Below are positions 36,693 through 45,641 of a stretch of DNA of 64,000 nt, piece after piece (position 1 is the first letter of the stretch; each line of letters begins with the position of its first letter). Under the pieces are notes generated by a model. The model worked only from the letters and a program-made list of their open reading frames with translations, did not search any database and was not told where the DNA came from. A program made the translations under genes and the position numbers. The DNA is from Corynebacterium sp. (lineage in GTDB: Bacteria > Actinomycetota > Actinomycetes > Mycobacteriales > Mycobacteriaceae): contig JAUMTW010000001.1 of the NCBI GenBank assembly GCA_030531005.1, positions 203,227-267,226 on the forward strand, read 5' to 3'.

Positions 36693-36860
36693 ATGGCAGC
36701 AATGAAGCCCCGTACGGGAAATGGACCCATGGAGGCTGTTATTGAATCACGCAAAGTAGTGATGCGCGTGCCAACTGATGGTGGCGGTCGCTTGGTCATT
36801 GAAATGAGCAAGGAAGAGGCTGGCGAACTCGCGACCTTATTGGCTGCCGTAGCCGAATAA
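36693..36860 (+). CDS. Small DUF3117-family protein
   Basis: This is a 55-residue protein: MAAMKPRTGNGPMEAVIESR, then KVVMRVPTDGGGRLVIEMSK and a helix EEAGELATLLAAVAE. It is the near-invariant DUF3117 protein of Actinobacteria, of unknown function, found in the same place in mycobacteria. AAGGAA lies about 14 nt before the ATG. Confidence 0.88.
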   Translation: MAAMKPRTGNGPMEAVIESRKVVMRVPTDGGGRLVIEMSKEEAGELATLLAAVAE

Positions 36861-36919
36861 AAAGCAACAAACCTCGTTCACGTACTTATTCACCGTAAAT
36901 CCCAAGGAGAGCTTACACC

Positions 36920-37795
36920 GTGCTGGCTGATATTCAAGACCTGCTCGCAGATCCCATCGATGGCACCGACTTACTATTAAGCGAGGACGCTAAGTGCCTG
37001 GTATCGACGAGTGGACACAGCTATGACATCGCCCGCCAAGGCTATGTAACCCTCGCTGGTGGCGCCGGCTTGCGCTACTCCGGGGATAATACCGAGATGA
37101 TACGGGCCCGTGAAACTTTCCTTTCAGGTGGTCACTTTGCACCATTTGTTGAGGCAGTTTCCGATGCTGTGGCAGATGTGCTTGATGATGCCGAGGTTGC
37201 CGAAGATGCCCAGCCTGCAATTTGTGAAGTCGGTGCTGGTACTGGTTATTATCTCGCGCACGTCCTGGACTTTATTGAGCATTCCCGGGGCGTAGGATTA
37301 GATGTTTCCGTGCCTGCCGCAAAGCTGCTGGCTAAGTGTCATAACCGGGTGGGTGCGGTGGTTGCCGATGCCTGGAACCGCCTACCCCTGCGAGATAATA
37401 GTATTGATGTCATCACGGTGGTTTTTGCCCCACGAAACGCTGCTGAGTTCGCTCGCGTGCTCAAGCCGCGCGGTGAGGTCGTGGTCTTGACGGCTGATGT
37501 AGGCCACTTGGCAGAATTGCGTGAGCCACTGGGAATCATTGATGTGGAACAAGGCAAAGTCGAGCGTATGCTGCAGCAAGCCTCCGGCTACTTAGAGCCA
37601 GTGGGACCTTCTCAAGGTATCTCCTTTACGATGCAGCTGGATCAGAAGTCAATTGAGACCCAGATTGGCATGAGTCCATCTGCACGTCATATCCACCCGG
37701 ATATTCTGGCAGAGCGAATTGCCTCCCTGCCGGCGACCATGGAAGTCACCGCAAAGGCACGCCTGACTCGCTTGCGGAAGCTGGGAACGCATTAG
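36920..37795 (+). CDS. RlmA-like SAM-dependent methyltransferase lacking the zinc finger
   Basis: The 291-residue protein has the RlmA/TlrB layout: N-terminal HSYDIARQGYVTLAGGAG (about 33-50), then motif I ICEVGAGTGYYLAHVL (about 100-115), then VVADAWNRLPLRDNSID and a C-terminal substrate part with ISFTMQLDQKS. RlmA enzymes methylate guanine N1 in 23S rRNA helix 35. In the family the N-terminus carries a four-ligand zinc finger beginning C-P-x-C; here that place reads DPIDGT and only Cys26 and His33 remain, so no zinc site is expected. GTG 36920 has AAGGAGAG 8 nt upstream. Confidence 0.82.
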   Translation: MLADIQDLLADPIDGTDLLLSEDAKCLVSTSGHSYDIARQGYVTLAGGAGLRYSGDNTEMIRARETFLSGGHFAPFVEAVSDAVADVLDDAEVAEDAQPAICEVGAGTGYYLAHVLDFIEHSRGVGLDVSVPAAKLLAKCHNRVGAVVADAWNRLPLRDNSIDVITVVFAPRNAAEFARVLKPRGEVVVLTADVGHLAELREPLGIIDVEQGKVERMLQQASGYLEPVGPSQGISFTMQLDQKSIETQIGMSPSARHIHPDILAERIASLPATMEVTAKARLTRLRKLGTH

Positions 37796-37861
37796 ACGCT
37801 ACGTTTTGGTTAGATGCACACACTTGATTGCGAGAGTGCGCTGCGCTAGACAGATAACGAG

Positions 37862-37892
37862 AATAGGGACACCGATGTTGGTGTCCTATTTG
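37862..37892 (+). terminator. Terminator after the methyltransferase gene
   Basis: AATAGGGACACC (37862-37873) and GGTGTCCTATT (37880-37890) pair with one bulged G and a 6-nt loop. Confidence 0.7.
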
Positions 37893-37917
37893 CTTCGCTG
37901 CACTTCATGTCGCTGAT

Positions 37918-37963
37918 ACAAAAGCCCCACCTACTAGGCGATTGATTCCTATGGAGGTGGGGC
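37918..37963 (-). terminator. Terminator of the GH32-like gene
   Basis: AGGTGGGGC (37955-37963) and GCCCCACCT (37924-37932) are complementary; on the minus strand TTTTG follows the stem. It lies about 30 bp after the stop. Confidence 0.8.
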
Positions 37964-37990
37964 AGTCAGGTTGTGTCTTTGATTTCCAGC

Positions 37991-39403
37991 TTATAAGAAC
38001 TGGTAGAGACCAGCTGCCGAGACGATATCCTGGCGAATTAGATCGGCATCACCGGTTGGAATAACCTTGAATTCAGCTAAACCGTTGGTGAAGTAGGCAC
38101 GTGAGCTCATGGCCACCTGGCCGCCATCGGCAAAGACTTCTATCGTGGAGCCATCCACAATGATGGTCAGCGAGTCAGTATCGCCCTCGGTAATTGGGGC
38201 ACTGACGGCATTGCTGGAGAAGTGGGGGCTCATTGCACGATCGAGCACGAGGTGATCACCGTGGTGGGTAATGCGGGCACAAACCTCACCAGTGGCATCG
38301 ATGAGTTCTACGATAATGGAACTATTTTCTGGGATATCCAACATCCCCGTCCATAATGCAGCGTGCTCAGAGTGGCGAATAGCCGCAGGCAAGCCCTGGT
38401 ACGGAGTCTGGAAGAGTCGACCACCTTGCAGCGTGACACTGCGTGGCAGACTCAAGCAATTGGCCCAGCCTTCCTCTTTCCAACTCACGCTGCGATAGGG
38501 GTCGTGATGGCGGCCCTGGCCATTCATGAATCCGAAGAGAATGGCCTCATTATAGTCAGCGTTGATGGTGTTGGTATTGCGTGGACGGGTGAAATCATGG
38601 CCATAGTCGAGCAAACGGAACTCGGAATGTACTTTAAACTCGGTACCACTTTGGGAGCCCACTAGATATCCACTGCGCTCGGTAGCAGGCTGAGAGTTAT
38701 CCACCAAGGTGAGGACGAGGACATCATAAATCTGCTGATCAACCTCATCGCGCAGGCGGATAATACGTGGTGCTACTACTTTGTGCTGCGAGGTATCAAT
38801 ACCGGCCGCACCGGTGAGCTCTAATTCTCCGCGCAAATTCCATGCGATGCCATCGGTAGAATCCAGGATGACCAAGGTTGAGCGTTCTTCAGTATCAGCG
38901 ACCGCGAGCATCACCCAACCTTTATGGTTACCGGTGCGAGTGGCATTATCCTCCCAGGCAGGCACCACACATGGCGAGCGGAAATTACGAAAGTTCGCTT
39001 GGTCATCAACAACCACCCCGCGCTCTTGCACGTGTGGGTCTAAGGCGATGGGGTCATCAGCCAAATCATAGGTGGTGGCTGTGAGATCTTCGATGGCTGC
39101 AAGTTGTACGTAGCAGTGCTTACCTGCGACGGCGGTGGAATAGAGGCGGGTTTCAGTTCCAGCATTGACTACAGAGCCAGCTCGTACTTCTGTGATTCCA
39201 GGGCCGGGGGCGAGTACGTCATCGCAGATCTCCCAGTCGAAGGGGTTGGCGGTGGCTACCTGGTGGGCCCAGCGAGCACCTTCGGTGGCGGCGGAGTGCC
39301 ATTGGTGAAAGATGTGCCAATCTGCATGATCCTTGAAGACACCGGCGGGGGCATCAAGGATGCCAGATTCCGCGGTGACATGGAGTTCTGGACGATGGGT
39401 CAT
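37991..39403 (-). CDS. GH32-like beta-fructosidase-fold protein with altered active site
   Basis: The 470 residues show the five-bladed propeller plus C-terminal beta-sandwich of glycoside hydrolase family 32 (sucrose/fructan hydrolases): LDAPAG (16-21) then WHIFHQW (29-35), LDYGHDFTRPRN (265-276), and late IIVDGSTIEVFADGG, where the I-x-V-D-x-S-x-x-E-V-F motif is intact. The catalytic motifs differ: NDPNG is LDAPAG with the nucleophile Asp17 kept, RDP is RSP (142-144), and the acid/base block E-C-P appears as VAP (210-212). Hydrolysis may be lost or changed. No signal peptide is seen. It lies 122 bp behind an acetolactate decarboxylase on the same strand. Confidence 0.8.
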   Translation of the reverse strand: MTHRPELHVTAESGILDAPAGVFKDHADWHIFHQWHSAATEGARWAHQVATANPFDWEICDDVLAPGPGITEVRAGSVVNAGTETRLYSTAVAGKHCYVQLAAIEDLTATTYDLADDPIALDPHVQERGVVVDDQANFRNFRSPCVVPAWEDNATRTGNHKGWVMLAVADTEERSTLVILDSTDGIAWNLRGELELTGAAGIDTSQHKVVAPRIIRLRDEVDQQIYDVLVLTLVDNSQPATERSGYLVGSQSGTEFKVHSEFRLLDYGHDFTRPRNTNTINADYNEAILFGFMNGQGRHHDPYRSVSWKEEGWANCLSLPRSVTLQGGRLFQTPYQGLPAAIRHSEHAALWTGMLDIPENSSIIVELIDATGEVCARITHHGDHLVLDRAMSPHFSSNAVSAPITEGDTDSLTIIVDGSTIEVFADGGQVAMSSRAYFTNGLAEFKVIPTGDADLIRQDIVSAAGLYQFL

Positions 39404-39525
39404 GGTGGGTTCTTTCTACTCGCAGGGACACGGACGAAAGCCTGTTGCGGGGGATTATTGACTGTCTAACGAAACGCCCGGGTGGCGGGCCAGTATTTTT
39501 TGGGGTCCATACCCCGAGGGGTGGT

Positions 39526-40266
39526 CTACGTCTTGACTTCCGTGGCGTGGATCTGCGCGTCTAAGTCTTCAGGATGCAGATTGGCTTGGCCGAATTCATG
39601 GCTGAGTGGCAAGCGCAGTTGCAGATCCGTACCGGGGCAGATTTCCACGATGCCTTCTGACATCACGAAGTCGAGAATATGGCCGCCCTTTTCCCGGGAT
39701 TCATCGACGAAGTGGGCATGACAGCCGGGGACACCGATACCCTTTTCATAGATAGGGGTGCGGAAACCCGCCACGACACCTGGAATGTCATGCCAGACGT
39801 GCTCGGCATCATCACCGGTTGCTGAAGTGAACGGGCGATAAGGTCGCTGCTGCTTCGTGACAGTGCGTACCGTCATGGACTCGAAAGTGCCAGTAATCCG
39901 CACCGCGTACATGTAGTTCTCGCTGGCTAAGTGATCTGAGATGAAGGTGCTCAGTTCGCTGCGTTTAAACCCGGGAGGGGCAGCGAGCCTAATGCGGGGC
40001 ACGAAGTTGGTGGCAATCGCAAAAGGTGAGTGTTGGGACAAGGAAGCTACGCTTGCGCTGCCATCGGAGCGCAGTTGGTAACAAACCCCATCGAGAACGA
40101 GCATTTCGCCGTCAAGGGCGTCAAAGGTGCCAATTCCAAAATTGCCATGTCCAAGCAACTCGCCGATGGAGATTTCACCGTCATAGATGCCGTCGAGGAG
40201 TGCGGTCATGAGCGAGCTTTGGAAAATGGTATGCCGTTCTGCCGGCAAGTATTGTTCAGTGCCCAT
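39526..40266 (-). CDS. budA: Alpha-acetolactate decarboxylase
   Basis: This 246-residue enzyme has ELLGHGNFGIGTFDALDGEM (about 36-55), VVAGFRTPIY, and GCHAHFVDESREKGGHILDF (about 181-200), which supplies the three zinc-binding histidines and following conserved residues of the family. It converts 2-acetolactate to acetoin in the cytoplasm, diverting excess pyruvate and relieving acidification or branched-chain intermediates. No acetolactate synthase gene is next to it; it precedes the GH32-like gene on the same strand. Confidence 0.93.
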   Translation of the reverse strand: MGTEQYLPAERHTIFQSSLMTALLDGIYDGEISIGELLGHGNFGIGTFDALDGEMLVLDGVCYQLRSDGSASVASLSQHSPFAIATNFVPRIRLAAPPGFKRSELSTFISDHLASENYMYAVRITGTFESMTVRTVTKQQRPYRPFTSATGDDAEHVWHDIPGVVAGFRTPIYEKGIGVPGCHAHFVDESREKGGHILDFVMSEGIVEICPGTDLQLRLPLSHEFGQANLHPEDLDAQIHATEVKT

Positions 40267-40642
40267 GTCCGCCTAGGGTAGTCGGCAATTGGGATTTCTG
40301 CACGGAAATTTTTGTAATATAACCCCTGGTTGGGTGACAATAATTCGTTGAATGTAAGAACGTGCAGGTTGTTCCATATTTGTTGGAGGCAATGGATGTG
40401 GCATTTTGCGCAAACTATACCGGGATTTTCAGCTTCGGTAGGACTGTGGGTGCCGCCTAGATGCTGCGGAGCGGACTGATTTTCCCGGTGGTCAACGCCT
40501 GCGGGAATAGGAGCAGTACGTGCGATGCGCATTATCAGGATAGTAACGAGGCACAGTTGCAGAGCAAAAGAAGAGCCCCACCTCCTACGCTACTGAGTGG
40601 CGAGGAAGCGGGGGTATTAAGGCGACTGAGTGCTACAAGAGC
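40267..40642. other. Gene-free region between budA and glgA
   Basis: I see no gene. The part near 40290-40345 is AT-rich and likely holds the budA promoter (minus-strand TTGTCA near 40338 with TATATT or TATTAC after a short spacer, not convincing). Near 40565-40614 a CCCC...TCCT / AGGA...GGGG hairpin followed on the minus strand by TCTTCTTTT may terminate glgA. Confidence 0.4.
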
Positions 40643-41815
40643 CTAGAGCAAGCGCTTGTAGACATCCACGGTCTGTTCGGCAATCGTAGCCCAGGAGAAT
40701 TTTTCAATGGTGCGAATGCGGCCATCGTCACCAAAGCGGGTGGTGAGCTCTTCAGAGTTGACAATCTCATTCACGCGCTCTGCTAGTGCATGCTCGAACT
40801 CAGCCGGCTGTGCGGAATCATAGTGCACCAGGTAGCCGGTCTCACCATCTTGAACGACCTCAGGAATGCCACCGACATCAGAGGCAACAACGGCAGTACC
40901 ACAGGCCATGGCTTCCAAATTCACGATGCCTAATGGTTCATAAATTGAGGGGCAGACGAAGACGCTGGCGGCCGTCAAAATCTCTTGGATCTTATGACGG
41001 GGCAGCATCTCCTTGACCCAATAGACGCCATCGCGCTGCTCATGCAGGTCATTGACCAATGCCTCGGTACGCTCGGCAATCTCGGGTGTATCAGGGGCTC
41101 CGGCGCACAAGATGAGCTGTATTTCTGGGTCAAACTCGCGGGCCGCTTTAATGAGATGCTCGACACCCTTTTGGCGAGTGATACGCCCGACGAAGGCAAC
41201 AATGGGGCGGTTAGGATCCACGCCCATGTCTTCGAGCACAGAATCTGCGGCTTGATCGAAGGTCGGGCGGGGCTGCCAGAGCTCGGTATCAATGCCGTTG
41301 AGAACCACATGCACCCGGTCGGCATCGATGCGTGGATAGGCATCAAGGATGGCATCTTTCATCTTGGCCGAAACCGCGATGACTGCATCGGCATATTCCA
41401 TGGCGTTCTTTTCCGACCACGAAGAAACCAGGTAACCGCCCGCAAGTTGCTCGCGCTTCCAAGGGCGATCCGGCTCAAGAGAATGTGCGGTTACCACGTG
41501 GGGGATTTCGTGCAGCAAGCCTGCGAGGTGCCCCCCAAGGCCGGCGTACCAGGTGTGCGAGTGCACTATGTCTACGTTGTTGGCGGCATCTGCCATCCGC
41601 AGGCCAGTCGATAGGGTCTGCAGGGCTGGGTTGGCATCACGCAGAGCCTCATCAACCCCGTGAACGAATACATCTGCTTCTTCTCGGGGTTGACCGACGC
41701 AATGTACCTCGACTGGCACGAGCTCGCGCATGAAGCGTGTGAGTTCGGCGATGTGTACCCCAGCGCCACCATAGATCTCTGGGGGATATTCCTTGGTCAT
41801 CATTGCAACTCTCAT
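40643..41815 (-). CDS. glgA: Glycogen synthase / alpha-maltose-1-phosphate synthase (GT4 family)
   Basis: This 390-residue GT-B glycosyltransferase has MTKEYPPEIYGGAGVHIAEL (about 6-25), VVTAHSLEPDRPW, VAFVGRITRQKGVEHLI (about 211-227) and the E-x7-E donor motif CPSIYEPLGIVNLEAMACG (about 304-322). It is the actinobacterial GlgA/GlgM type that extends alpha-glucans or makes maltose-1-phosphate. It is divergent from glgC, which makes ADP-glucose. ATG 41815 matches the family N-terminus (MRVAMMTKEYPP); AAGGT touches it, so the internal ATG at 41803 is an alternative. The long frame upstream of 41815 is not coding. Confidence 0.9.
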   Translation of the reverse strand: MRVAMMTKEYPPEIYGGAGVHIAELTRFMRELVPVEVHCVGQPREEADVFVHGVDEALRDANPALQTLSTGLRMADAANNVDIVHSHTWYAGLGGHLAGLLHEIPHVVTAHSLEPDRPWKREQLAGGYLVSSWSEKNAMEYADAVIAVSAKMKDAILDAYPRIDADRVHVVLNGIDTELWQPRPTFDQAADSVLEDMGVDPNRPIVAFVGRITRQKGVEHLIKAAREFDPEIQLILCAGAPDTPEIAERTEALVNDLHEQRDGVYWVKEMLPRHKIQEILTAASVFVCPSIYEPLGIVNLEAMACGTAVVASDVGGIPEVVQDGETGYLVHYDSAQPAEFEHALAERVNEIVNSEELTTRFGDDGRIRTIEKFSWATIAEQTVDVYKRLL

Positions 41816-41924
41816 ACCTTCACAGGCTAGCGTGTTTTGCCCCTGTGCGCTGCTTCGTTGTGCTGCTGGCATGAGACGTTGCCCCTTATTTGGGGAGACT
41901 CTGATTTCTGTGGCTTTAATTACG

Positions 41925-41941
41925 TAAGATGGGTAAATGTG
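41925..41941 (+). promoter_or_regulatory. -10 box giving a probable leaderless glgC transcript
   Basis: TAAGAT (41925-41930) lies 8 nt before the GTG at 41939, so the transcript would start about 0-2 nt before the start codon. No purine-rich Shine-Dalgarno fits. The 123-bp intergenic region must also serve glgA in the other direction. Confidence 0.45.
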
Positions 41942-43156
41942 AAAAGGAATAATGTACTCACGATTGTGCTTGCTGGTGGCGAAGGCAAGCGTCTGTTTCC
42001 CCTGACGGAGGACCGCGCAAAGCCCGCCGTGCCCTTTGGCGGTGTTTATCGCCTGATCGATTTTGTGCTGTCCAACCTGGTGAACGCCGGGTATGGCAAG
42101 ATCTGTGTGTTGACTCAGTACAAGTCGCACTCCCTTGATCGCCATATATCCCAATCCTGGCAGTTCAGCGGCCCAACCAATGAGTATGTGGCCTCAGTTC
42201 CTGCCCAACAGCGTTTGGGTAAGCGCTGGTACCAAGGATCTGCAGATGCCATCTTGCAGTCGTTAAACCTCATCTACGATGAGCGCCCAGAGTATGTGAT
42301 CGTCTTCGGGGCAGACCACGTGTACCGCATGGACCCTGAGCAAATGGTGCAGGCTCACATCGAGTCTGGTAAGTCGGTGACCGTTGCCGGTATTCGGGTA
42401 CCTCGTTCTGAGGCGACAGCCTTTGGTTGTATTCAAGCTGATGAGAACAATAACATCACTGAGTTCTTAGAAAAGCCAGCGGATCCTCCAGGTACCCCGG
42501 ATGATCCAGAGGTGACGTATGCTTCCATGGGTAATTATGTGTTTACTACCCAGGCGCTCATCGATGCTTTGCTCTATGACGAGACGAATGATGACTCCGA
42601 GCATGACATGGGCGGAGATATCATCCCTTATTTCGTCGCGCGGGGCGAGGCGAATGTGTATGACTTTAGCCGCAATTTAGTCCCCGGTTCGACCAAGCGC
42701 GACCGCGGTTACTGGCGCGATGTGGGAACCATCGATGCCTTCTACGAGGCACATATGGACCTTATCTCAGTGCACCCAGTGTTCAATCTGTACAACCAGC
42801 AGTGGCCAATTCGCTCGACGGATAAGTCCGATTTGCCACCAGCGAAGTTCGTTCAAGGCGGAATCGCTCAGTCCTCCATGGTTGCACAGGGCTGTATTAT
42901 CTCTGCAGCCACCGTGCGTAACTCCGTGCTGTCTACCGATGTGGTAGTCGAAGAAGGTGCAACAGTTGAAGGCTCCGTACTCATGCCAGGAGTACGGATT
43001 GGCAAGGGTGCAGTGGTACGCCACGCCATCCTGGATAAGAATGTGGTCGTCGGCGATGGCACCTTGATTGGGGTGGATTCCGAAGCAGATGAGCAGCGCT
43101 TTAGCGTCAGTCCAGGCGGTGTTGTTGTCGTTGGCAAGAACGTCGTGGTCGGCTAG
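41939..43156 (+). CDS. glgC: Glucose-1-phosphate adenylyltransferase GlgC
   Basis: The 405-residue enzyme has the nucleotidyltransferase start [20 protein letters not shown] (about 8-27) with KPAVPFGG, the catalytic [11 protein letters not shown] (about 122-132), LEKPADPPG (about 178-186) and a C-terminal beta-helix domain ([20 protein letters not shown]). It makes ADP-glucose for glycogen. The GTG at 41939 is chosen by alignment and by the -10 box just upstream; frames further upstream are not GlgC-like. Confidence 0.94.
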   Translation: MKRNNVLTIVLAGGEGKRLFPLTEDRAKPAVPFGGVYRLIDFVLSNLVNAGYGKICVLTQYKSHSLDRHISQSWQFSGPTNEYVASVPAQQRLGKRWYQGSADAILQSLNLIYDERPEYVIVFGADHVYRMDPEQMVQAHIESGKSVTVAGIRVPRSEATAFGCIQADENNNITEFLEKPADPPGTPDDPEVTYASMGNYVFTTQALIDALLYDETNDDSEHDMGGDIIPYFVARGEANVYDFSRNLVPGSTKRDRGYWRDVGTIDAFYEAHMDLISVHPVFNLYNQQWPIRSTDKSDLPPAKFVQGGIAQSSMVAQGCIISAATVRNSVLSTDVVVEEGATVEGSVLMPGVRIGKGAVVRHAILDKNVVVGDGTLIGVDSEADEQRFSVSPGGVVVVGKNVVVG

Positions 43157-43191
43157 ACACAGGTGCACCTAAGCTGCATGCATTAAAAAAG

Positions 43192-43233
43192 AGCACTGCG
43201 CTACTACAAGATTGTGGTGGCGTGGTGCTTTTT
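43192..43233 (+). terminator. Terminator after glgC
   Basis: GCAC/GTGC and CGCTACTAC/GTGGTGGCG (with G-U pairs) form a long stem around a 6-nt loop AAGATT, followed by TTTTT. Confidence 0.8.
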
Positions 43234-43271
43234 GTGGTGGCCTCACTCAGCGCGTATGTGTTGCTTCCTGC

Positions 43272-43311
43272 TCAAAATCCCCCGCCGTGTCGAGGACGGC
43301 AGCGGGGGATT
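43272..43311 (-). terminator. Terminator of the O-methyltransferase gene
   Basis: AATCCCCCGC (43276-43285) and GCGGGGGATT (43302-43311) are perfectly complementary; on the minus strand the stem ends in TTTT. Confidence 0.85.
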
Positions 43312-43373
43312 GCTGAGAGGGGCTGCTGAGAGTGTTGCCTTCGCCGATGGCGTGCTTGCTACAAGGACTTACC

Positions 43374-44042
43374 TTAGCGCTTGGCGATGAGCACCAGGCC
43401 GGCGCCTAAGGGCAGGCGAGAGACTTGAATATCTGGGTTGTCATTGAGCCAAGTATCAAAAGCGCGCACAGCTTCAGTTTCACGATCGCTGCGTTCGAGG
43501 TCGCTAGCAGCACCTTCTAACAGGGCATCGCCAATAATTAAGGTGCCATGTTCGGATAGCAGTGTCAGTGCGGCTTCGCTAAAAGTTTGCAACTCTAAGG
43601 TTGCTACCTCGGCGTAGATGAGCTGATACGTGCCTGGGGCCAGACGCTCCATCACGTCTAAGGGACGCGATGGCAAAAAGCGCACCCGGGTACTGCGATA
43701 TCCAGCTTGTTGGAAAGCCGTCTTGGCCTGGCGTTGGTGTTCAGGCTCTGGATCGATGCAAGATAAGATACCTTGTTCTGGCATGCCAGCCAGTAGCGAA
43801 AGGCCAACGACATTTGCGGCAGGGCTAATGACAATTACATTCGTTGCCTGAGTTGCCTGGGCCAAGGTGGTGAGCAAAGCGGTGGTCGCTGAAGTTGGCG
43901 ATTGAATGCCAACTTCGCCGGCAGCTTCGCGGGCACTACTGATGGCGCTAGAAGCTGGAGTTACTTGTTCGATGTAGTCGTGGAGATAATCGTTAGCAGA
44001 AAAAGCATTCACACCTGGATATTTTAGGCAATCTTTTTCCAT
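43374..44042 (-). CDS. O-methyltransferase-family protein next to sigE
   Basis: The 222-residue protein has the class I methyltransferase fold of the O-methyltransferase 3 family: NVIVISPAANVVGLSLLAGM (about 88-107) in place of a glycine-rich motif I, then CIDPEPEHQRQAKTAFQQAG, RFLPSRPLDVMERL, YQLIYAEV and LPLGAGLVLIAKR at the end. Mycobacterial Rv1220c has the same substitution and the same position divergent from sigE. Substrate unknown. The start is uncertain: ATG 44042 has no good ribosome binding site; the frame stays open much further upstream but is unlike the family. Confidence 0.78.
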   Translation of the reverse strand: MEKDCLKYPGVNAFSANDYLHDYIEQVTPASSAISSAREAAGEVGIQSPTSATTALLTTLAQATQATNVIVISPAANVVGLSLLAGMPEQGILSCIDPEPEHQRQAKTAFQQAGYRSTRVRFLPSRPLDVMERLAPGTYQLIYAEVATLELQTFSEAALTLLSEHGTLIIGDALLEGAASDLERSDRETEAVRAFDTWLNDNPDIQVSRLPLGAGLVLIAKR

Positions 44043-44296
44043 GATGGCGGAGGCGGGGCTAGAAAGGCGCTGGGTATGCTGATCGTTGGCCCCAAGAATG
44101 GGGGGCAAGCGGAAAAGACGCTTCCGTTTATCGAATCGTTTCCAAGCTGCTAGCCGTTTGCCAGGTTCTGAAAGGGTTGTAGGCAGCTGGGTTCGACAAA
44201 ATACTAACGAGAAGCAATTGTGTAGGGGTGAAACTTTTCGAGGGAAGCCCAATAGCGTAACTTAGAAGATAGAACAGCTACGGAAAGTACGTGATT

Positions 44297-44884
44297 ATGA
44301 GCGCCACGAAACTAGAAGGTACCGCCGCATTTGATGCAGGCCAGGCCGAAATGCCATCGTGGAAAGAGTTGGTTGCTGAGCACGCCGATAGCGTCTATCG
44401 CCTGGCATACCGCTTAAGTGGCAATCAGCACGATGCTGAAGACCTTACCCAAGAGACCTTTATTCGCGTCTTCCGCTCCTTGAAGAGCTATCAGCCTGGA
44501 ACCTTTGAAGGTTGGCTGCACCGCATTACCACCAACCTCTTCCTAGATATGGTGCGTCGGCGCAACCGGATTCGCATGGAAGCCTTACCAGAAGATTATG
44601 AGCGTTTCGCTGGTAAAGAACTTACTCCAGAGCAAGCTGTGGAAGACGCCAATTTAGATCCTGCCTTGCAGCGTGCTTTGGATGACTTGAGTCCAGATTT
44701 CCGTGTTGCTGTAGTGCTGTGTGATGTCGTGGGCATGAGCTATGAAGAGATAGCAGATACTTTGGGTGTGAAGATGGGGACGGTTCGTTCCCGTATTCAC
44801 CGCGGGCGCTCTCAGCTGCGGGCGTCTTTAGAGCAGGCCGCAGAACATGATGCCGATCTGCAAATGATCTTGCCAGCACAGTAG
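44297..44884 (+). CDS. sigE: ECF RNA polymerase sigma factor SigE
   Basis: This 195-residue sigma-70 ECF protein has region 2 [20 protein letters not shown] then [17 protein letters not shown] (about 28-65), and region 4 [20 protein letters not shown] then [20 protein letters not shown] (about 134-176). In C. glutamicum SigE responds to cell-surface stress and is held by the anti-sigma factor CseE, encoded just downstream here. ATG 44297 is 9 nt after GGAAAG; a GTG at 44291 is possible but too close. Confidence 0.93.
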   Translation: MSATKLEGTAAFDAGQAEMPSWKELVAEHADSVYRLAYRLSGNQHDAEDLTQETFIRVFRSLKSYQPGTFEGWLHRITTNLFLDMVRRRNRIRMEALPEDYERFAGKELTPEQAVEDANLDPALQRALDDLSPDFRVAVVLCDVVGMSYEEIADTLGVKMGTVRSRIHRGRSQLRASLEQAAEHDADLQMILPAQ

Positions 44885-45140
44885 GCGGTGCCGGTCAGTA
44901 TGCGAGTCTGATCAGTAAGCGGGGAATTGCGTTAGCAACTTCATAGTTTCCCACAACTGGAAGTTTCACAAAAAAGAGTATGCTGGGCAATACTAAGCAG
45001 TTTCAGCAATCATATGGAGATATCCTTTCCTGGTGAATGACTACCGGAAGTAGTTTTCGGCAGCACGGAGCGGGAATTTTTCTCCATAAACGAAGAGGAA
45101 TGGAGTGCGCCAAGAATATCGAGGCGGTGAGGTGAAGACC

Positions 45141-45494
45141 ATGTCAGAGTTCGCATCTGTTGATCATCTTGGTCCCGAAGCAGTCGTTGCCTTCGTGGAT
45201 GAGGAGATGGACCCTACTGCCCAAGAGCGGGCGATGAACCATCTGCTGGCATGCGAGACCTGTCGCCGAGAAGTTCGACTCCAACGTCAAACCGCTGCCC
45301 GTCTTCGTGCCGGATCAACCTGTGTCTCCAGTGACCTCATGCAGCGACTCCAAGGTATAGACTCCAATTGCCCCGAAGGTCCCGGTGTAGAATCATTGCG
45401 CCAAGCACCACAAACCCTGATGGATCGACTCGATATTATCGCGCGTAGCCTAAAGTCATCCTTCCAACACAATCAAACGCGGAACATCGATTAG
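45141..45494 (+). CDS. cseE: Anti-sigma factor CseE (ZAS type)
   Basis: This 117-residue protein starts with VVAFVDEEMDPTAQERAMNH then LLACETCRREV. The H-x3-C-x2-C motif (about 33-40) marks zinc-associated anti-sigma factors. It has no membrane helix, so it acts in the cytoplasm. By family and position it sequesters SigE and releases it on envelope stress. GAGG 8 nt before ATG 45141 sets the start. It is 256 bp from sigE; that spacer contains GGAAGTTTCAC around 44959, possibly part of an ECF-type promoter (weak). Confidence 0.88.
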   Translation: MSEFASVDHLGPEAVVAFVDEEMDPTAQERAMNHLLACETCRREVRLQRQTAARLRAGSTCVSSDLMQRLQGIDSNCPEGPGVESLRQAPQTLMDRLDIIARSLKSSFQHNQTRNID

Positions 45495-45624
45495 TTTCCG
45501 TGCACGTATTGTTGATTCAGGACGGGAGGTTCGATTGCCTGCAGTTCACCGCAGCAGATTCTTGCCTTAGCTATGGCGAGACGGCGCTAGTTTGCAAATC
45601 CTATTTTCCCGTACGGCTTTGAGC

Positions 45625-45641
45625 TAGAATAGAGTACTGTG
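45625..45641 (+). promoter_or_regulatory. -10 box giving a probable leaderless tatB transcript
   Basis: TAGAAT (45625-45630) is followed 8 nt later by the GTG at 45639; transcription would start at about 45637. No Shine-Dalgarno is visible. Confidence 0.5.

Noticed and set aside
39499..39515. Hairpin GGGGTCCATACCCC behind budA
   Set aside because: On the gene strand the stem is followed by A residues, not T, so it is not a convincing terminator.
41816..42154. N-terminal extension of the glgA frame
   Set aside because: The GlgA family starts at MRVAMMTKEYPP; the extension covers the glgC promoter and start, and is not protein-like.
44043..44252. N-terminal extension of the O-methyltransferase frame
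   Set aside because: It runs toward the sigE promoter, is unlike family members, and lacks a ribosome binding site.
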